A DNA stretch of 59,555 bases, from the NCBI GenBank assembly GCA_003280485.1, contig QCEU01000006.1, positions 1 to 59,555 on the forward strand. The letters run 5' to 3'. Origin of the DNA: Pelagibacteraceae bacterium AG-359-O02 (GTDB taxonomy: Bacteria; Pseudomonadota; Alphaproteobacteria; Pelagibacterales; Pelagibacteraceae). How positions within the stretch are numbered: position 1 is the first letter of the stretch; each line of letters starts with the position of its first letter. Under the pieces are notes generated by a model. It had not been told where the DNA came from. It worked only from the letters and a program-made list of their open reading frames with translations, and made no database searches. A program made the position numbers and the translations under genes. Below, one piece after another: positions 48,587 through 59,054 of this stretch.

Positions 48587-49561
48587 ATGAAAAGTTTTAT
48601 AAATATAAAAGTTAAAAATAAAGAAAAAAATTTAAGAATAGACATTCTATTATCCAATCAGGATAATAAATTAAGTAGGTCAAGAGTAAAAAGTTTAATT
48701 TTAGAAAATAAATTAAGAATTAATAATATTATAATTACTGACCCCTCTAAGAAAATTAAATTGAATGACGAAATTTATTTTGAGATTTCAGAACCAAAAA
48801 AAGAGACCCTTGAGCCATTTGCATATCCTCTTGATATTATCCACGAAGATAGAGATTTAATAGTTATAAATAAGTCTGCAGGAATTTCTATGCATCCTGG
48901 ACCTGGAAATTATGACAATACTATTGTAAATGCATTGATAAACTATGATAGCAAAAATTTATCAAATATTGGAAACGAACTAAGACCTGGTATTGTACAC
49001 AGGATAGACAAAGATACATCTGGATTAATAGTTATTGCTAAAAATAATATTTCACACGAAAATTTATCTAAACAATTTTCTGATCATTCTATTACTAGAG
49101 TTTACCAAGCTTTAGTCTGGGGTAAAGTAAGACCTCAAAATGGAAAAATAGAGACTTTTATTACTCGAAGTTCAAGAAATAGACAGATGATGGAAGTTTC
49201 ATCTAAGAAAGGCAAAAAGGCTGTGACTAATTATAAAACTCTAGAAATATTTGAAGATGAAAAAATTCCAACATTTAGTCTTGTTGAATGCCAACTAGAA
49301 ACAGGGAGAACACATCAAATAAGAGTTCATTTGTCATACAAAGGTAATAATATTTTAGGTGATAAAAAATATAAAAAAAAGTATAAAAAATTTGTAGGTA
49401 TTGATAGTCAACTTGAGGATAGTATAATCGGACTTAATAGACAATTTTTACATGCGAAAACTATTGGCTTTAATCACCCTAATAATAATGCAAGACTTGA
49501 ATTTACATCAGAATTGCCATCAGATTTAGAACAGATTTTGAAAAAACTAAGAAAAATCTAG
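48587..49561 (+). CDS. rluD: Large-subunit rRNA pseudouridine synthase (RluD/RluC family)
   Basis: A protein of about 324 residues with an N-terminal S4 RNA-binding domain (LSNQDNKLSRSRVKSLILEN) and a catalytic domain with GIVHRIDKDTSGLIVIAKNN near residue 130, containing the catalytic Asp. I set the start at the ATG at 48587; an upstream in-frame start would lie inside the tRNA gene and give a non-homologous N-terminus. It converts uridines of 23S rRNA to pseudouridine. It precedes rpoH, a linkage frequent in alphaproteobacteria. RluD versus RluC cannot be separated with certainty. Confidence 0.9.
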   Translation: MKSFINIKVKNKEKNLRIDILLSNQDNKLSRSRVKSLILENKLRINNIIITDPSKKIKLNDEIYFEISEPKKETLEPFAYPLDIIHEDRDLIVINKSAGISMHPGPGNYDNTIVNALINYDSKNLSNIGNELRPGIVHRIDKDTSGLIVIAKNNISHENLSKQFSDHSITRVYQALVWGKVRPQNGKIETFITRSSRNRQMMEVSSKKGKKAVTNYKTLEIFEDEKIPTFSLVECQLETGRTHQIRVHLSYKGNNILGDKKYKKKYKKFVGIDSQLEDSIIGLNRQFLHAKTIGFNHPNNNARLEFTSELPSDLEQILKKLRKI

Positions 49562-49610
49562 TAATATAAGCATTGTAAAAATTTATTTATTTATTAAATA
49601 AATACTCCTA

Positions 49611-50501
49611 ATGAATAAAAATACATACAACTTACCAACACTTTCAAATGAAGGTGGATTATCTGCTTATCTTGCTCAGATTAAGAAATTTCCAATGCTT
49701 GCAGCTGAAGAAGAGTATATGTTAGCTAAAAATTGGCAATCAACGGGAAATGTAAAATCTGCAGAAAAACTTGTTACTAGCCATTTGAGATTGGTTGCAA
49801 AAATAGCAATGGGCTATAAGGGTTATGGTTTACCTCTAAACGAGATGATATCTGAAGGTAATGTGGGATTAATGCAGGCAGTAAAAAAATTTGAGCCAGA
49901 AAAAGGTTTTAGACTTGCAACTTATGCAATGTGGTGGATCAAAGCTTCAATACAAGAATATATATTAAGATCATGGAGTTTAGTAAAAATAGGAACAACG
50001 ACAGCACAGAAAAAACTTTTTTTTAATCTAAAAAAAATTAAAAACCAAATAGCTCCTCGTTCAGAAGGAGATTTGAGAAAAGAACATGTTGAAGATATAG
50101 CTAAGAGACTTTCAGTAAGTGAAAGTGAAGTTGTTTCAATGAATAGAAGACTTTCAGGAAAAGAACAATCTTTAAATGCTCCAATAGGTGAAGATGGAGA
50201 TGAGTGGCAAGACTGGGTGGTTGATAATGAAATGGATCATGAATTAAAAATCGCTCAAAGTGATGAAATGGAGCAAAGAAAAGATTTACTTCAAGATTCA
50301 ATTAAAATTTTAAATGAAAGAGAAAAAAAGATTTTATACTCAAGAAGATTAACTGATGATCCTATAACTTTAGATGAGTTAAGTAAAAAGTATAAGATAA
50401 GTAGAGAAAGAGTAAGACAAATAGAAAACAAAGCTTTTGAAAAACTTCAACAGCACATGCTTAACTCTGCTAAATCAAAAAACTTATTGCCAGCAAATTA
50501 A
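49611..50501 (+). CDS. rpoH: RNA polymerase heat-shock sigma factor RpoH (sigma-32)
   Basis: A 296-residue sigma factor. Region 2: [20 protein letters not shown] and [20 protein letters not shown]; the RpoH box follows as [15 protein letters not shown] near residue 126; region 4: [20 protein letters not shown]. It directs transcription of chaperones and proteases, including probably ftsH, degP and hflKC of this window. The upstream 49 bp contain a near-perfect A+T palindrome (TTTATTTA-T-TAAATAAA) and no clear Shine-Dalgarno. Its stop shares TTAA with convergent purA. Confidence 0.96.
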   Translation: MNKNTYNLPTLSNEGGLSAYLAQIKKFPMLAAEEEYMLAKNWQSTGNVKSAEKLVTSHLRLVAKIAMGYKGYGLPLNEMISEGNVGLMQAVKKFEPEKGFRLATYAMWWIKASIQEYILRSWSLVKIGTTTAQKKLFFNLKKIKNQIAPRSEGDLRKEHVEDIAKRLSVSESEVVSMNRRLSGKEQSLNAPIGEDGDEWQDWVVDNEMDHELKIAQSDEMEQRKDLLQDSIKILNEREKKILYSRRLTDDPITLDELSKKYKISRERVRQIENKAFEKLQQHMLNSAKSKNLLPAN

Positions 50502-51790
50502 ACATTAAAAGGATCTTGGATTAAGATTGTATCATTTCTCTCTGGACTAGTGGAAATACTTGAAATTCTGGTCTCTACAAATTTTTCCAATTCTTTTATA
50601 TAATTTTTTGCATTGTTTGGTAGTTCTTCAAATTTTTTTATACCCACTGTTGAAGATTTCCAACCCTTAAAAGATTTATATATTGGTTTAGCCATCAATT
50701 GGTCATCCACTGAAGCTGGAAGATAATCAAATTTTTTACCATCTATCTCATAAGCAATACACATTTTAATTTCATCTAGTTCGTCTAGTACATCTAATTT
50801 AGTAAGCGCAATACCATCAATTCCTGAAATTTTTAGAGTTTGTCTTACAAGGACACCGTCAAACCAACCGCATCTTCTCTTTCGGCTTGTGACAGTTCCA
50901 AATTCTTTTCCTCTAGTTCCTAGTAATTCACCAATCTCATCTGTTAGTTCTGTCGGAAAAGGTCCTTCTCCAACTCTTGTGGTATATGCTTTTGTGATAC
51001 CTAAAACATAATTAATAGAGTTAATACCACAGCCTGAACCAGTCGCCGCAGACGAAGCGACAGTATTAGAGGAAGTTACAAATGGGTAAGTACCATGGTC
51101 AACATCTAAAAGAACGCCTTGAGCACCTTCAAATAATATTTTTTTTTTTTGATATTTAAATTCATCTATTTTTTTCCATACAGGCTGTGAAAATTTAAGT
51201 ATTTGTGGCGCAATATTTAACAGATCTTTTTTTAATTGCTCTTTTTTAAATTCAGTTTTTCCTAAACCTTTTCTTATGGCATTATGATGACCTAACACTA
51301 CGTCTAATCTTTTGTCCAAATTACTTTCTGATGCAAGATCCATTACTCTTATTGATCTTCTGCCAATCTTATCTTCGTACGCTGGTCCTATTCCTCTTCT
51401 TGTAGTACCTATTTTGGATTTTCCTGCTGCGTCTTCTCTGATCTCATCCATTTCTTTATGAAATGGCAAGATAAGAGTTGCTGCTTCAGATAAAATTAAA
51501 TTGTCGGAGTTAACTTCTACACTTTTAGATTTAATTTCGTCAATCTCATCTAGAAGTGCCCATGGATCAACGACTACTCCATTTCCAATTATAGAAATTT
51601 TATTTTTTCTAACTATTCCTGATGGCAACAGTCTTAATTTATAAACTACACCATCTATAACAAGAGTATGACCAGCATTATGTCCACCTTGAAATCTTAC
51701 TATTACATCAGCCTCACTAGAGAGCCAATCAACAATTTTACCTTTTCCTTCATCTCCCCACTGTGAACCGACTACAACTACGTTTTTCAT
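50498..51790 (-). CDS. purA: Adenylosuccinate synthetase
   Basis: A 430-residue GTP-dependent ligase making adenylosuccinate from IMP and aspartate. N-terminal [20 protein letters not shown] and [15 protein letters not shown], then [20 protein letters not shown] near residue 127, and [20 protein letters not shown]. The C-terminal GTP base motif region is normal. Its ATG overlaps the thiD stop (ATGA). Last of ftsH-folP-glmM-thiD-purA. Confidence 0.97.
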   Translation of the reverse strand: MKNVVVVGSQWGDEGKGKIVDWLSSEADVIVRFQGGHNAGHTLVIDGVVYKLRLLPSGIVRKNKISIIGNGVVVDPWALLDEIDEIKSKSVEVNSDNLILSEAATLILPFHKEMDEIREDAAGKSKIGTTRRGIGPAYEDKIGRRSIRVMDLASESNLDKRLDVVLGHHNAIRKGLGKTEFKKEQLKKDLLNIAPQILKFSQPVWKKIDEFKYQKKKILFEGAQGVLLDVDHGTYPFVTSSNTVASSAATGSGCGINSINYVLGITKAYTTRVGEGPFPTELTDEIGELLGTRGKEFGTVTSRKRRCGWFDGVLVRQTLKISGIDGIALTKLDVLDELDEIKMCIAYEIDGKKFDYLPASVDDQLMAKPIYKSFKGWKSSTVGIKKFEELPNNAKNYIKELEKFVETRISSISTSPERNDTILIQDPFNV

Positions 51791-52599
51791 CTAAAATTTT
51801 TTTTTATTTGTATACTATTTAAATGGTTAACAGGACCACGACCTTTTCCTAAGTTTGGTTGTGTTCTTAATGAATGATTTACATATTTAATTGCCATTTC
51901 ACAAGATTTCTTTAAAGTTTTTCCACACGAAAAGTAGGAAGTTATAGCGCTAGAAAGAGTGCAGCCAGTGCCATGGCTATTTTTTGTATTTATTTTCTTA
52001 TTTTTAAAGATTGTAATTTCTTTTTTATTAATAAATACATCTTGAATATTTTTATAATTTAAATGACCTCCTTTAATAAGGACATTTTTTGCACCTAATT
52101 TTATTAGATGGTTTCCTGCTAAAATTACATCCTGGATAGTTGATATTTTTAAATTGGTTAAAACTTCAGCCTCAGGTATGTTTGGTGTAATTAAATCTAC
52201 TTTAGATAAAAGTTTATTTTTTAAAATTTTAATGGCTGGGTCATTAATTAATTTTTTTCCACCTTTTGCGACCATCACAGGATCTAAAATTATTTTTTTT
52301 GCTTTTATCTTTTTTAATGATTTTATTACTGAATTTATAACTTCTTTTGAATGAAGCATTCCTATTTTAACTGCGTCTGGTTTTATATCTTTTGCTGTAA
52401 ATTCAATTTGATTAGAAATTTCTTTACTATTCACTGAAATAATTGATTTAACACCCGTTGTATTTTGTGATGTTATGGCAGTTATAGCAGTCATGGCATA
52501 TGAACCAAGAGATGTAATAGTTTTAATATCTGCTTGTATACCTGCACCTCCAGAAGAATCTGAACCAGCAATAATTAAAATTTTAGATTTTATTTTCAA
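51787..52599 (-). CDS. thiD: Hydroxymethylpyrimidine/phosphomethylpyrimidine kinase ThiD
   Basis: A 270-residue ribokinase-fold enzyme. [20 protein letters not shown] at the start, [17 protein letters not shown] near residue 105, [14 protein letters not shown] and the catalytic [18 protein letters not shown] near residue 205 are diagnostic. It phosphorylates HMP and HMP-P for thiamine pyrophosphate synthesis. In SAR11 the pathway is known to depend on imported HMP; ThiD would then be the salvage entry. No other thi gene is adjacent. Confidence 0.95.
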   Translation of the reverse strand: MKIKSKILIIAGSDSSGGAGIQADIKTITSLGSYAMTAITAITSQNTTGVKSIISVNSKEISNQIEFTAKDIKPDAVKIGMLHSKEVINSVIKSLKKIKAKKIILDPVMVAKGGKKLINDPAIKILKNKLLSKVDLITPNIPEAEVLTNLKISTIQDVILAGNHLIKLGAKNVLIKGGHLNYKNIQDVFINKKEITIFKNKKINTKNSHGTGCTLSSAITSYFSCGKTLKKSCEMAIKYVNHSLRTQPNLGKGRGPVNHLNSIQIKKNFR

Positions 52600-52600
52600 G

Positions 52601-53932
52601 TTAGATAATTGATTTTTTTACAATATTAACACATTTTGAAAGCATTGTTTTATCTTCACTTTCACACATTATTCTCACTACTGGTTCTGTTCCAGATTTT
52701 CTTACTAACATTCTGCCTTTTCCTTTTATTAAACTTTTTGCTTTTTTAATTGCATTTTTACACTTAAGATTATTGATTATTGATTTATCTTTTACTTCAA
52801 CATTTTCTAACAATTGAGGAGTAGGTATAAAATTTTTAAATATTTCACTCGCTTTTTTGCCTTTTCTCATAGAAAAAAGGATTTCTAATGCGACTAATAA
52901 ACCATCACCAGTAGTTGCAAATTTACCAAGGATAATATGACCAGATTGCTCACCTCCTAAGTTAAAATTATTTTTCTGCATTAATTCTTTTACGTATCTA
53001 TCACCAACTTTGGATCTTAAGAACTTTACTTTTTTTTTTATAAAAAAATTTTGTAATCCATAATTAGACATTAAAGTACCTACAACACCTCCTTTTAAAA
53101 TTTTTTTTCTATTCCACCTTTCCCCTAACATTGCTATAATTTTATCACCATCTATAATATTACCCTTTTCATCACAAATAATTATTCTATCTGCATCTCC
53201 ATCTAAAGAAATTCCAATATGAGATTTATTTTTTTTTGTATGATATTTAATTTTATTTGGATATGTAGAACCACATTTATGATTAATATTAAATCCATTA
53301 GGAGAGGTTCCTATTTCATGAACTACAGCACCCAATGATCTAAATAATTGTGGTCCTACTTTATATGCGGCACCATTAGCACAATCAATTGTAATCCTTA
53401 AACCTCTTAAATTAAATTGTTTGGGAAAATTTTTTTTTATTATTTCTATGTATTTTTTCGATCCACTTTCCAATCTTTTAACTCTACCTAATATTTCAGG
53501 ATGAGATAATTTTTTAGATATCTTGGAGTCAATTAGTTTTTCTATTTTCTTTTCTATTTTATCAGACAATTTTAATCCGTCTGGTCCAAATAATTTTAAA
53601 CCATTATCATCATATGGATTGTGAGATGCTGTAATCATAATTCCCATATTAGCTCTCATTTTTTTTGTAAGCATTGCAAGACCATTTGTTGGTAATGGCC
53701 CAAAAGTGAAAACATGCATTCCAGCTGACGTTAAACCAGATACTAATGCTGGTTCTAGTGCATATCCTGATAACCTAGTATCTTTTGCAATTATTGCCAT
53801 CTGTTTGGTTTTTTTTTGATTATTAAAATATGTACCAGCAGCCAAACCAAACTTAAAAAACATATCACCATTTATTTTATCTCCATTTACCTTTCCTCTT
53901 ATTCCATCTGTACCAAAATATTTTTTTAGCAT
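52601..53932 (-). CDS. glmM: Phosphoglucosamine mutase
   Basis: A 443-residue phosphohexomutase. GTDGIRGKVNGDKINGDMFF at the start, the phosphoserine loop IMITASHNPYDDNGLKLFGP near residue 98, the metal loop SLDGDADRIIICDEKG near 240 and GGEQSGHIILG; MLVRKSGTEPVVRIMCESED near the end binds phosphate. It turns glucosamine-6-P into glucosamine-1-P for cell-wall synthesis. It follows folP with a TAATG overlap, the conserved order ftsH-folP-glmM. Confidence 0.97.
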   Translation of the reverse strand: MLKKYFGTDGIRGKVNGDKINGDMFFKFGLAAGTYFNNQKKTKQMAIIAKDTRLSGYALEPALVSGLTSAGMHVFTFGPLPTNGLAMLTKKMRANMGIMITASHNPYDDNGLKLFGPDGLKLSDKIEKKIEKLIDSKISKKLSHPEILGRVKRLESGSKKYIEIIKKNFPKQFNLRGLRITIDCANGAAYKVGPQLFRSLGAVVHEIGTSPNGFNINHKCGSTYPNKIKYHTKKNKSHIGISLDGDADRIIICDEKGNIIDGDKIIAMLGERWNRKKILKGGVVGTLMSNYGLQNFFIKKKVKFLRSKVGDRYVKELMQKNNFNLGGEQSGHIILGKFATTGDGLLVALEILFSMRKGKKASEIFKNFIPTPQLLENVEVKDKSIINNLKCKNAIKKAKSLIKGKGRMLVRKSGTEPVVRIMCESEDKTMLSKCVNIVKKSII

Positions 53933-54984
53933 TAGTTAAAATTTATTTTTTTAAAAACTTTAATTCCTTGGTTAACTTCGTTAACATCATGAATTCTAAG
54001 TATTTGTACTCCTTGTAACATACTAAAGATACTTGAAGATACAGTCCCACCTATTCTCTCTATACTATCATTATGTCCAGATATATCTTTTATAAATCTC
54101 TTTCTTGAAATTCCCAACATTACTGGTAATCCTAAAGAATGAAAAATAGAAATATTATTGATTAGGGTAATATTATGTTTCATATTTTTACCAAATCCTA
54201 TTCCTGGATCTAAAATAATGTGATTATGTGTAATTCCTTTTTTTCTTATTAATTTCAATTTATCTTCAAAATAATCATAAATATCTAACAAAACATTTTT
54301 ATAACTTGGGTTTTTTTGCATAATTTCTGGAGTACCTTTCATGTGATGGACTACAAAAGGTATTTTACTATTTTTTAAAAAATTAATTGTTTCCTTGTCA
54401 TAACTTAGGCCAGAAACATCATTAATTAGGTTTAGTTTATATTTGAAAGCTTTTTTCATTACAAAACTTTTTCTTGTATCTAATGAAACAAAAATCTTTT
54501 TAGATTTAAAATAGTCCATAACTTTATTTACTCTAAGCCACTCTTCTTTTTCAAGAATTTCTTTAGACCCTGGTCTTGTGGACTCACCTCCTACATCAAT
54601 TATCTTAGCTCCATCAACTATTAATTTATTAATCTGTTTTATCGCAGAAAATTTATTATTAAATTTACCACCATCAGAAAAGCTATCTGGTGTAATATTT
54701 ACAATACCCATTAAGATTGGTAAATTATCTAGTTTTAATTTTGGAATTTTTTTAATCTTAGATATATTATTTATATCAATTAAAACTTTTTTTTTAATCC
54801 TTGGTGGAAGATTATTAATATTTTTTATATTTATTTTTTTTTTTTTCGTCCTGGTAATTATTTCAACAGTATCGAAAGATAGCGATTTATTATCACCAAT
54901 AGGAATTGATGTTTTTTTTTTTACTTTTTCTTTTGATATATTGTCATAATAAAAATTACACGCTCTTGTGTAATATTTTTGCAT
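53932..54984 (-). CDS. folP: Dihydropteroate synthase with N-terminal extension
   Basis: A 350-residue protein; the DHPS barrel starts near residue 88 at PILMGIVNITPDSFSDGGKF, followed by DVGGESTRPGSKEI, NDVSGLSYD, VVHHMKG and DPGIGFGKNMKHN with the C-terminal SISKRF-type GISRKRFIKDISG. The first 85 residues form an extra Lys/Ile-rich segment, seen in other alphaproteobacterial DHPS as well. It joins p-aminobenzoate to the pterin in folate synthesis. It begins 6 bases after ftsH. Confidence 0.95.
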   Translation of the reverse strand: MQKYYTRACNFYYDNISKEKVKKKTSIPIGDNKSLSFDTVEIITRTKKKKINIKNINNLPPRIKKKVLIDINNISKIKKIPKLKLDNLPILMGIVNITPDSFSDGGKFNNKFSAIKQINKLIVDGAKIIDVGGESTRPGSKEILEKEEWLRVNKVMDYFKSKKIFVSLDTRKSFVMKKAFKYKLNLINDVSGLSYDKETINFLKNSKIPFVVHHMKGTPEIMQKNPSYKNVLLDIYDYFEDKLKLIRKKGITHNHIILDPGIGFGKNMKHNITLINNISIFHSLGLPVMLGISRKRFIKDISGHNDSIERIGGTVSSSIFSMLQGVQILRIHDVNEVNQGIKVFKKINFN

Positions 54985-54990
54985 TAAATT

Positions 54991-56883
54991 TTAATGAACG
55001 ATCTTCGGTTTCAAGCCCATTGAACCTAACGCAGAATTTTGATCATCTTCCTCTACTTTTAAATCTTCTTTATTTTTTGGATATAAATTTTTGTTTACTA
55101 TGTCCTCAATTTCTTGACCCGTCAGTGTTTCATAAGTAAGTAGAGCTTTGGCTAACTTATGCAAGTCATCAATTTTATCAGTCAAAACTTTTTTTGCTCT
55201 ATCATAGCCTTGATCAACAAATTTTCTTATCTCAGTATCTACTTTTCTTGCAGTTTCTTCAGACATATTTTGTTGTCTAGCAACTGATCTTCCAAGGAAA
55301 ACTTCTTCCTCATTTTCACCGTAAGCAACTGGGCCAAGCTCTTTGCTTAATCCTGCTCTCATTACCATTGCTCTAGCTCTTTTTGTGGCTTGTTCTATGT
55401 CGCTGGCTGCACCTGTAGTCACTTTGTCATCGCCAAATATGATTTCCTCTGCAACTCTACCGCCCATAGCAATAGCCATTTGCGCGTGAAGTTGTTCTCT
55501 TGTTTGAGATACTTCGTCTCTTTCAGGAAGTTGCATTACCATTCCCAGTGCTCTTCCTCTTGGAATAATTGTTGCTTTATGAATTGGATATGCTGCCTTC
55601 TCGTTTATGGTAACAATGGCATGGCCAGCTTCATGGTAAGCAGTGAGTTTTTTTTCCTCCTCGGTCATTACCATCGATCTTCTCTCTGACCCCATCATTA
55701 CTTTATCTTTTGCTTCTTCAAATTCCATATATGTAACTATTCTTTTATTTTTTCTTGCAGCTAGTAATGCAGCTTCGTTTACTAAATTTGCAAGATCAGC
55801 ACCAGAGAAGCCTGGTGTTCCTCTTGCTATCGTTCTTAAATTTACATCTGGTGCCATTGATATTTTCTTAGCATGGACTTTTAATATTTTTTCTCTTCCA
55901 AGCAAGTCTGGATTAGATACTACTACTTGTCTATCGAATCTACCTGGTCTTAATAGAGCTGGATCAAGTACATCTGGTCTGTTAGTAGCTGCAATTATTA
56001 TCACACCTTCATTGGTATCAAAGCCATCCATCTCTACAAGTAATTGGTTAAGTGTTTGTTCTCTCTCATCATTACCTCCGCCCAAGCCTGCACCTCTACT
56101 TCTCCCTACTGCGTCGATCTCATCAATAAATATGATGCATGGAGAATGCTTTTTTCCTTGTTCAAACATATCTCGAACTCTTGAGGCACCAACACCAACA
56201 AACATTTCAACAAAGTCAGATCCTGATATTGTAAAAAAGGGAACTCCAGCTTCGCCTGCAATTGCTCTTGCAAGTAAAGTTTTACCAGTTCCTGGAGGTC
56301 CAACTAGAAGACATCCACGAGGTATTTTACCTCCAAGTCTACTAAATTTTTTAGGATCTTTCAGAAATTCTACAACTTCTTCTACTTCTTCCTTTGCTTC
56401 CTCTACCCCAGCTACATCGTTAAATGTAACTTTACCTTTTAATTCATTCATCATCTTTGCTTTAGATTTTCCAAAGCCCATAGCTCCACCTTTACCTCCT
56501 TGCATCTGCCTCATAAAGAATATCCAGACAGCAATTAAAAGTAACATTGGAAACCATGATAAAAGTACTCCAAATAATGAAGGCATTTTTTCCTCTAATG
56601 GACTTGCCGAAATACTGACCCCCTTATCACTTAATTTTTGAATTAAATTTGGATCATCAGGGGCATAAGTATTAAATATTTCTCCATTAGACATAACACC
56701 CTTTATATTTTTTCCTTGAATTTCTACTTGAACAACTCTCCCATTATCTACTTGGGTTAAAAATTCTGAGAATATAATATTATTTTTTTGATTTACTGAT
56801 CCTTGAGGGTTTTTAAACATATTGTATAGGCCGATAGTCAATATTACTATCACTGCCCACATGGCTAGATTTCTGAAATTCAT
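54991..56883 (-). CDS. ftsH: ATP-dependent zinc metalloprotease FtsH
   Basis: A 630-residue membrane AAA+ protease. Two N-terminal membrane segments (about 6-22 and 106-126) flank a periplasmic domain. Walker [20 protein letters not shown] is near residue 197, Walker [16 protein letters not shown] near 252, the second region of homology [20 protein letters not shown] follows, and the zinc site HEAGH is near 418. It degrades membrane and short-lived regulatory proteins, including RpoH in enterobacteria; HflKC encoded in this window is its usual modulator. It lies 63 bp downstream of tilS on the same strand. Confidence 0.98.
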   Translation of the reverse strand: MNFRNLAMWAVIVILTIGLYNMFKNPQGSVNQKNNIIFSEFLTQVDNGRVVQVEIQGKNIKGVMSNGEIFNTYAPDDPNLIQKLSDKGVSISASPLEEKMPSLFGVLLSWFPMLLLIAVWIFFMRQMQGGKGGAMGFGKSKAKMMNELKGKVTFNDVAGVEEAKEEVEEVVEFLKDPKKFSRLGGKIPRGCLLVGPPGTGKTLLARAIAGEAGVPFFTISGSDFVEMFVGVGASRVRDMFEQGKKHSPCIIFIDEIDAVGRSRGAGLGGGNDEREQTLNQLLVEMDGFDTNEGVIIIAATNRPDVLDPALLRPGRFDRQVVVSNPDLLGREKILKVHAKKISMAPDVNLRTIARGTPGFSGADLANLVNEAALLAARKNKRIVTYMEFEEAKDKVMMGSERRSMVMTEEEKKLTAYHEAGHAIVTINEKAAYPIHKATIIPRGRALGMVMQLPERDEVSQTREQLHAQMAIAMGGRVAEEIIFGDDKVTTGAASDIEQATKRARAMVMRAGLSKELGPVAYGENEEEVFLGRSVARQQNMSEETARKVDTEIRKFVDQGYDRAKKVLTDKIDDLHKLAKALLTYETLTGQEIEDIVNKNLYPKNKEDLKVEEDDQNSALGSMGLKPKIVH

Positions 56884-56946
56884 AGATATAAATTAAGAGT
56901 TATTATTAATTTAACAAGTGTCAATTTGTGCCATTTTAGGAATATT

Positions 56947-57999
56947 CTACCTTTTTTCTGGAGAAATAATGACTGAATTCCCAAGTTTTTGAATTATGCA
57001 TCCTGAAAGTGTTTTTTTTGAATAATCATTAGAGATTTTTAAATACTTAAGTAATTTATCAACTTTAACACCTCTAGTAAAATAATCTTTTTTTCCAACT
57101 TTTTGGATCACTTCTGAAAATGATCTAAAGACTATTTCATCTGGTTGTTTAAAAAAATCATTTTTTATAATTATTGTTTTAGTTAATTTTAAGAAATTTG
57201 AATTATCATTAACATTTTTTTTGACGTAGTAATCAATAGCATAATTACTTTTACTTAGATTGTTAAGAGATATTTTAAATTTGTTAAACGTTAATCCATC
57301 TCCCTCTAAATTTGAAATTAATTTTCTTACTTTTGCTCTTAAAAATTTATCATCTAAATTAGACGGATCATTTACATTAAAATTAAAAGTATTTTTTGAA
57401 ATATATGCTAAGTCCTTTTTAGGTATATCAATTAATGGCCTCAGAATAAAAATTTTGTCATCGAACTTTAGATTAGATTTAATCTTACTAAATGATATTA
57501 ATCCTTTTAAACCTGAACCCCTTAATAATCTTATAAAAAAATTTTCAACCAAATCATCAGAGTGATGCGCAGTTATAATCATATCTATTTTTTTAATTAA
57601 ACTTTGTTTGATAATTAATTTGTATCTATTATCTCTTGCAAAAGATTGGATGTTTGTTGATATTTTTTCTTTTTTAAGAGTAAGAATCTTACTAGTAATT
57701 TGGAATGATTTTAGTTTTTTTTTTACTAAATTCGCCTCTAAAGTTGAATTTTTTCTTAAATTATGGTCTACGATAAAAAAGTAACCTTTTTTGTTATTTT
57801 CAATAGAATAACATTTAGCCAAGAATGATAATGCCATACTATCTACCCCTCCCGATACAGCTATACAGAAACCGTTTGTGATGTGGCTGGATATTTTTTT
57901 TTTAAAATTTAAGTAAATTTTTTTTATTCTTGGATCATCTAATTTCTTAGAATAAAAACTATGAATTTTCTTTTTTACACTCAAATTCTTTTTCTTCAT
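56947..57999 (-). CDS. tilS: tRNA(Ile)-lysidine synthetase TilS
   Basis: About 350 residues. The N-type PP-loop CIAVSGGVDSMALSFLAK near residue 47 and the RLLRGSGLKGLISF stretch near 156 are typical of TilS, which changes C34 of tRNA-Ile(CAU) to lysidine so that AUA is read. The AUA codon is probably heavily used in such an A+T-rich genome. I set the start at the ATG at 57999, which overlaps ybgF by 41 bp; an in-frame ATG at 58035 gives a longer, unsupported N-terminus. The C-terminal domain is short and divergent. Confidence 0.92.
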   Translation of the reverse strand: MKKKNLSVKKKIHSFYSKKLDDPRIKKIYLNFKKKISSHITNGFCIAVSGGVDSMALSFLAKCYSIENNKKGYFFIVDHNLRKNSTLEANLVKKKLKSFQITSKILTLKKEKISTNIQSFARDNRYKLIIKQSLIKKIDMIITAHHSDDLVENFFIRLLRGSGLKGLISFSKIKSNLKFDDKIFILRPLIDIPKKDLAYISKNTFNFNVNDPSNLDDKFLRAKVRKLISNLEGDGLTFNKFKISLNNLSKSNYAIDYYVKKNVNDNSNFLKLTKTIIIKNDFFKQPDEIVFRSFSEVIQKVGKKDYFTRGVKVDKLLKYLKISNDYSKKTLSGCIIQKLGNSVIISPEKR

Positions 58000-58978
58000 A
58001 ATACTTTGCTTTTTGAAGTACAGATTGAGTTGCATCAGGATATTGTTTTTTAACTCCAGAAATCATCATGCATCCTTGATCTTTTTCTCCCATCTGAACT
58101 AGTGATACTCCTAGTTTCAACAAATTTTCAGGAGCAATCTTACTTTTTGGATACTTTTGATAACCTTCCAAATATGCAGTAGCTGCGTCAGTGTACATTT
58201 GTCGTATTCTATATGTTTCTGCATACCAATATTGCGCATTTCCTGCTAATTCGTCATCAGGATTAGTCAATACAAATTCTCTAAATGCTATTTCAGCGCT
58301 AGTATAATCACCAACTTTTAAAAAATTTCTTGCAAATTGATATTGCTCCTTTGGACTAGCATCAGGCAATAGTTTTTCTTCTGCATTAAAAACTTCTGAG
58401 ATTATTGCCTCAGTTTGTTCAACAGACTCTATTACCTGTGTATCTTCACTAGTAGTCATATCTTTATAAGATACTTCACCCAATGACTGTGGTTCTGAAG
58501 ATCCAGGAAGTATTTTTTTTTGAGTTATCTTCTCATTTGTTGAAGTTTGCTCAGTTTTAGGTAAAGAAGTAAGAGAGTTATTATTTGTATTTACAATAGA
58601 GTTTTGTTCAATTTGCTCGAATCTTAATTGATTATCCTGTTGCATTTTAGAAAAATTATTAGAAAGTTTATCTAATTTAAAATTAATTTCTTCAAATTTA
58701 TTAGTTAATTCCCGAAATTGCATTTCTATTTCACTTAATTTCAACAAATGTTTTGTTAACGCTTGCTCAGACTCTTTTGTTAAAGCTTTTTGGGTTGTAT
58801 TTGTATCAGAGTTTTCAGAAAATGATTGAGAGTAAACTGCTCTTTCTAGAGTTCTAAGATCTTTTTGAATATTTTCTAAAATTTCTCCCACCTCTTGATC
58901 CTGAGAAAAAGAAATACTTGATGAAAATAATAAAAATGAAGCAAAGCTAATTAAAATCAACTTAATTAATGATCTCAT
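57959..58978 (-). CDS. ybgF: Tol-Pal system coordinator YbgF/CpoB
   Basis: A 339-residue periplasmic protein. Signal peptide (residues 1-25, ending SISFS), a long coiled coil (about residues 30-125, alternating Leu/Gln/Asn) and a C-terminal TPR domain (about 210-335) with YQFARNFLKVGDYTSAEIAF, NAQYWYAETYRIRQMYTDAA and KSKIAPENLLKLGVSLVQMG. It links Tol-Pal envelope constriction to cell-wall synthesis. It follows pal after a terminator hairpin. A Ser/Thr/Glu-rich linker joins the two parts. Confidence 0.93.
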   Translation of the reverse strand: MRSLIKLILISFASFLLFSSSISFSQDQEVGEILENIQKDLRTLERAVYSQSFSENSDTNTTQKALTKESEQALTKHLLKLSEIEMQFRELTNKFEEINFKLDKLSNNFSKMQQDNQLRFEQIEQNSIVNTNNNSLTSLPKTEQTSTNEKITQKKILPGSSEPQSLGEVSYKDMTTSEDTQVIESVEQTEAIISEVFNAEEKLLPDASPKEQYQFARNFLKVGDYTSAEIAFREFVLTNPDDELAGNAQYWYAETYRIRQMYTDAATAYLEGYQKYPKSKIAPENLLKLGVSLVQMGEKDQGCMMISGVKKQYPDATQSVLQKAKYYEEKEFECKKENS

Positions 58979-59004
58979 AAAAACATTAGTAGTTATAATA
59001 ATGG

Positions 59005-59042
59005 CAAAAAGAAGACCCTTACTTTTCTATAGTAAGGGTCTT
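59005..59042 (-). terminator. Rho-independent terminator after pal
   Basis: A 12-bp perfect inverted repeat (AAGACCCTTACT at 59012-59023, AGTAAGGGTCTT at 59031-59042) with a 7-nt loop, followed on the minus strand by C and a run of T (59006-59010). It would end or attenuate transcripts between pal and ybgF. Confidence 0.8.
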
Positions 59043-59054
59043 TAAATTTTATTT

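Noticed and set aside
49571-49606. A+T palindrome upstream of rpoH as a specific operator
   Set aside because: TTTATTTA-T-TAAATAAA is striking but made only of A and T in an A+T-rich gap, so chance is a good explanation.
52601-54984. Lys/Asn-rich stretches in folP and glmM as signs of foreign origin
   Set aside because: The same enrichment is seen in glyS, tsaC, ispA and tilS; it follows A+T pressure across the window.
55643-56641. Long open plus-strand frame opposite ftsH
   Set aside because: It lies antisense inside the strongly conserved ftsH gene, its translation has no family motif, and it is Ser/Pro/Leu-rich as expected from reverse-complemented AAA+ coding sequence.
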